A program made the translations under genes and the position numbers. The notes under the pieces are model-generated. The model was given only the letters and a program-made list of their open reading frames with translations. It searched no databases and was not told the DNA's origin. Of a DNA stretch of 5,671 nt, positions 4,446 through 5,671 are shown piece by piece. How positions within the stretch are numbered: position 1 is the stretch's first letter; each line of letters opens with the position of its first letter. The DNA comes from Kiritimatiellia bacterium (GTDB lineage Bacteria > Verrucomicrobiota > Kiritimatiellia > RFP12 > UBA1067), in NCBI GenBank assembly GCA_016303225.1, contig JAEDMC010000180.1, positions 1-5,671 of the forward strand. The letters run 5' to 3'.

Positions 4446-4979
4446 TTAGTTCCTCCCTGCGAACGGCATGCCCATGGAGTTCAAGAGCTCCTTGCAGGCC
4501 TTGTTGTCAGTCGAGCTGGTCACGAACGTGATGTCCATGCCGGAGTGAGCGGACGATTCCACGAGTTCCGGGAAAATCGTGTGCTCCTTGATGCCGAGCG
4601 TGTAGTTGCCGGCGCCGTCGAAGCCACGGTTCGGAACGCCGCGGAAGTCGCGGATGCGGGGGAGCGCGGCGCTGATGAGGCGCTCGGCGAATTCCCACAT
4701 GCGGTCGCCGCGGAGGGTCACCTTCGCACCGATCACCATGCCTTCGCGCAGCTTGAAGTTCGAGATGGACTTCTTCGCCTTGCAGAGCATGGGCTTCTGG
4801 CCGGTGATCGCCGTCAGGTCGTCGACAAGGGTCTTCTGCTCGTCCTTGGTGACGATGCCGAAGCCCATGTTGATGACGATCTTCTGAAGGCGGGGAACGA
4901 GCATCTTGTTGGTGATTCCGAGCTTCTTCTCAAGCTCGGCCACCATGCGGCTCGCGTATTCGTCTTTGAGTCTTGCCAT
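4446..4979 (-). CDS. rplE: 50S ribosomal protein L5
   Basis: Large-subunit protein uL5, which binds 5S rRNA and helps form the central protuberance, contacting the P-site tRNA. The 177-residue length is right for the family. Signatures in order: LQKIVINMGFG (31-41), KKSISNFKLREGMVIGAKVTLR (69-90), LPRIRDFRGV (106-115), GNYTLGIKEHTIFPEL (124-139), GMDITFVTSS (147-156) and the terminal GMPF (170-173). The reading frame extends another 32 codons upstream to 5075, but that extension lies inside rplX and has no L5 similarity. The ATG at 4979 has a purine-rich double Shine-Dalgarno (AAGGAAGGA) about 10 bases upstream and gives the usual MARLKDEY N terminus, so I start there. The stop lies 2 bases before the rpsN start, suggesting translational coupling. 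Confidence 0.98.
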   Translation of the reverse strand: MARLKDEYASRMVAELEKKLGITNKMLVPRLQKIVINMGFGIVTKDEQKTLVDDLTAITGQKPMLCKAKKSISNFKLREGMVIGAKVTLRGDRMWEFAERLISAALPRIRDFRGVPNRGFDGAGNYTLGIKEHTIFPELVESSAHSGMDITFVTSSTDNKACKELLNSMGMPFAGRN

Positions 4980-4989
4980 GATGTTTCGT

Positions 4990-4998
4990 TCCTTCCTT
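4990..4998 (-). promoter_or_regulatory. Ribosome binding site deciding the rplE start
   Basis: On the minus strand this reads AAGGAAGGA, two overlapping anti-16S matches ending 10 bases before the ATG at 4979. It overlaps the rplX stop codon (4997-4999). It supports the short L5 start over the 32-codon longer open frame that reaches back into rplX. Confidence 0.75.
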
Positions 4999-5308
4999 AG
5001 AGGGCCTTGCCGCTCTTGACCGAGACGCGAGCCTTCTTGCCGTCCTTCTCGCCCGTCTTGACACGGGTGCCGCACTTCTTGTCGGCGTCGTAGGGCATCA
5101 GCTTGCAGAGACGAATCGGGAGCTCCTTGTCGATCAGGCCGCCGGCCGTCTTCTCGGTGCGGCGCATCGCCTTCTTGTGGACGTTCAGGCCGCCCACGAT
5201 CGCGGTGCCCTTCTTCGGGTTCACGCTCATCACCGTACCCGTCTTGCCCGCGTCATTGCCGCAGGTGACGATCACGGTGTCGTTCTTCTTGATTCTTGCG
5301 ATAGCCAT
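4997..5308 (-). CDS. rplX: 50S ribosomal protein L24
   Basis: Large-subunit protein uL24, one of the two assembly-initiator proteins that bind the 5' domain of 23S rRNA. The 103-residue length is normal. The KOW motif is at residues 6-33 (KKNDTVIVTCGNDAGKTGTV, then VNPKKG), followed by the typical GGLNVHKKAMRRT segment at 39-51. The middle has the usual GG.I.KE.PI stretch (57-66) before a Lys-rich tail. The ATG at 5308 is preceded by AAGGAG with an 8-base spacer, which fixes the start. The gene sits 15 bases after rplN and 17 bases before rplE, the canonical spc order. Two cysteines (C69, C79) occur in the C-terminal half; the spacing does not form a CxxC zinc site and no special role is claimed. 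Confidence 0.98.
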   Translation of the reverse strand: MAIARIKKNDTVIVTCGNDAGKTGTVMSVNPKKGTAIVGGLNVHKKAMRRTEKTAGGLIDKELPIRLCKLMPYDADKKCGTRVKTGEKDGKKARVSVKSGKAL

Positions 5309-5323
5309 TTTCAGTACTCCTTA

Positions 5324-5671
5324 TCAGACCACTTCCGGGGCCATCGAGAGGATCTTCATGTAGTTCTTGTCGCGGAGCTCGCGGGCGACCGGTCCGAACA
5401 CGCGGGTGCCGATCGGGTTGAGCTTCGAGTCGACCAAGACGCACGCGTTCTGGTCGAAGTGAACCGTGGAGCCGTCCGCACGACGGATCGGGTTGCCGGT
5501 CCGGATGATGACGGCCGTCGCGACCGAGCCCTTCTTGATGGAGGAGGTCGGCGACGCTTCCTTGATGGCGACGCGGATGACGTCACCGAGGTGAGCGTAC
5601 TCCTTGCGCTGCTTCAGGATGCGGAAGCACATGGCGCGCTTGGCGCCGGTGTTGTCCGCGACAACGAGATT
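5324..5671 (-). CDS. rplN: 50S ribosomal protein L14, 5' end cut off by window edge
   Basis: Large-subunit protein uL14, which binds 23S rRNA and lies at the subunit interface, where it contacts 16S rRNA. The frame is open to the window edge, and reading it past the internal ATG at 5632 adds 13 codons that encode the family's N-terminal VADNTGAK motif. The visible part is therefore 115 residues of a usual 122 or so; only about 6-7 residues and the start codon are missing. The GDVI segment (about visible residues 29-32), the central KKG..TAVIIRT strand and the C-terminal signature FGPVARELRDKNYMKILSMA are all present, and the protein ends in PEVV as L14 normally does. The stop is TGA at 5324-5326. 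It is the first gene of the spc block and rplX follows after 15 bases. An apparent start at the Met at 5632 is internal and should not be used. Confidence 0.98.
   Translation of the reverse strand, partial: NLVVADNTGAKRAMCFRILKQRKEYAHLGDVIRVAIKEASPTSSIKKGSVATAVIIRTGNPIRRADGSTVHFDQNACVLVDSKLNPIGTRVFGPVARELRDKNYMKILSMAPEVV

Noticed and set aside
1..5671. CRISPR array, tRNA, rRNA or insertion sequence
   Set aside because: No regularly spaced repeats, no cloverleaf, no rRNA core sequence and no transposase frame could be found by eye.

Overview
The window holds the distal part of a bacterial spc-type ribosomal protein operon on the minus strand (about 5671 down to 1962). Next to it is a short A+T-rich cassette of three unrecognised membrane proteins (1869 down to 524), also on the minus strand, and then a 5' end (1-523) without a convincing intact gene. 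The conserved order, the short zinc-type S14, the absence of rpmD between rpsE and rplO, and the G+C-rich coding sequence (roughly 60%) show a bacterium. The form of S5 and L15 fits the Planctomycetes-Verrucomicrobia-Lentisphaerae-Kiritimatiellae group, but that placement is an impression, not a measurement.

Ribosomal block, in transcription order: rplN (5' end cut by the window edge), rplX, rplE, rpsN, rpsH, rplF, rplR, rpsE, rplO. Gaps are 2-23 bases and nearly every gene has a clear Shine-Dalgarno sequence, so this reads as one polycistronic unit building the central protuberance (L5, L18), L6/L14 near the factor-binding side, the L24 assembly-initiator site, and the S5/S8/S14 parts of the small subunit. 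rpmD (L30) is missing. secY, which usually follows rplO, is also missing: a good intrinsic terminator (1900-1943) ends the operon straight after rplO.

Cassette: an extended -10 promoter (TGGTATAAT) starts in the terminator's T-tract and would drive three tightly packed genes encoding a 121-residue four-helix protein, a 150-residue four-helix protein, and a 183-residue protein with one N-terminal anchor and a cysteine-containing exported domain. Base composition drops to about 40% G+C and codon use changes, which suggests acquired or fast-evolving accessory genes. I recognise none of them.

Left end: this stretch is G+C-rich again and holds small inverted repeats. The most surprising item is at 362-433 on the minus strand. 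It encodes a fragment nearly identical in protein sequence to residues 25-46 of this window's own L15 (19 of 22 residues), while the DNA is only about 79% identical and the differences in the best block are all synonymous. It lies about 1.9 kb downstream of the intact rplO in the same orientation, with no L15 body around it. Further left are a possible leftward promoter overlapping an inverted repeat (196-230) and an 11-bp perfect hairpin (82-108), which together could mark a small RNA or the start of a gene beyond the window.
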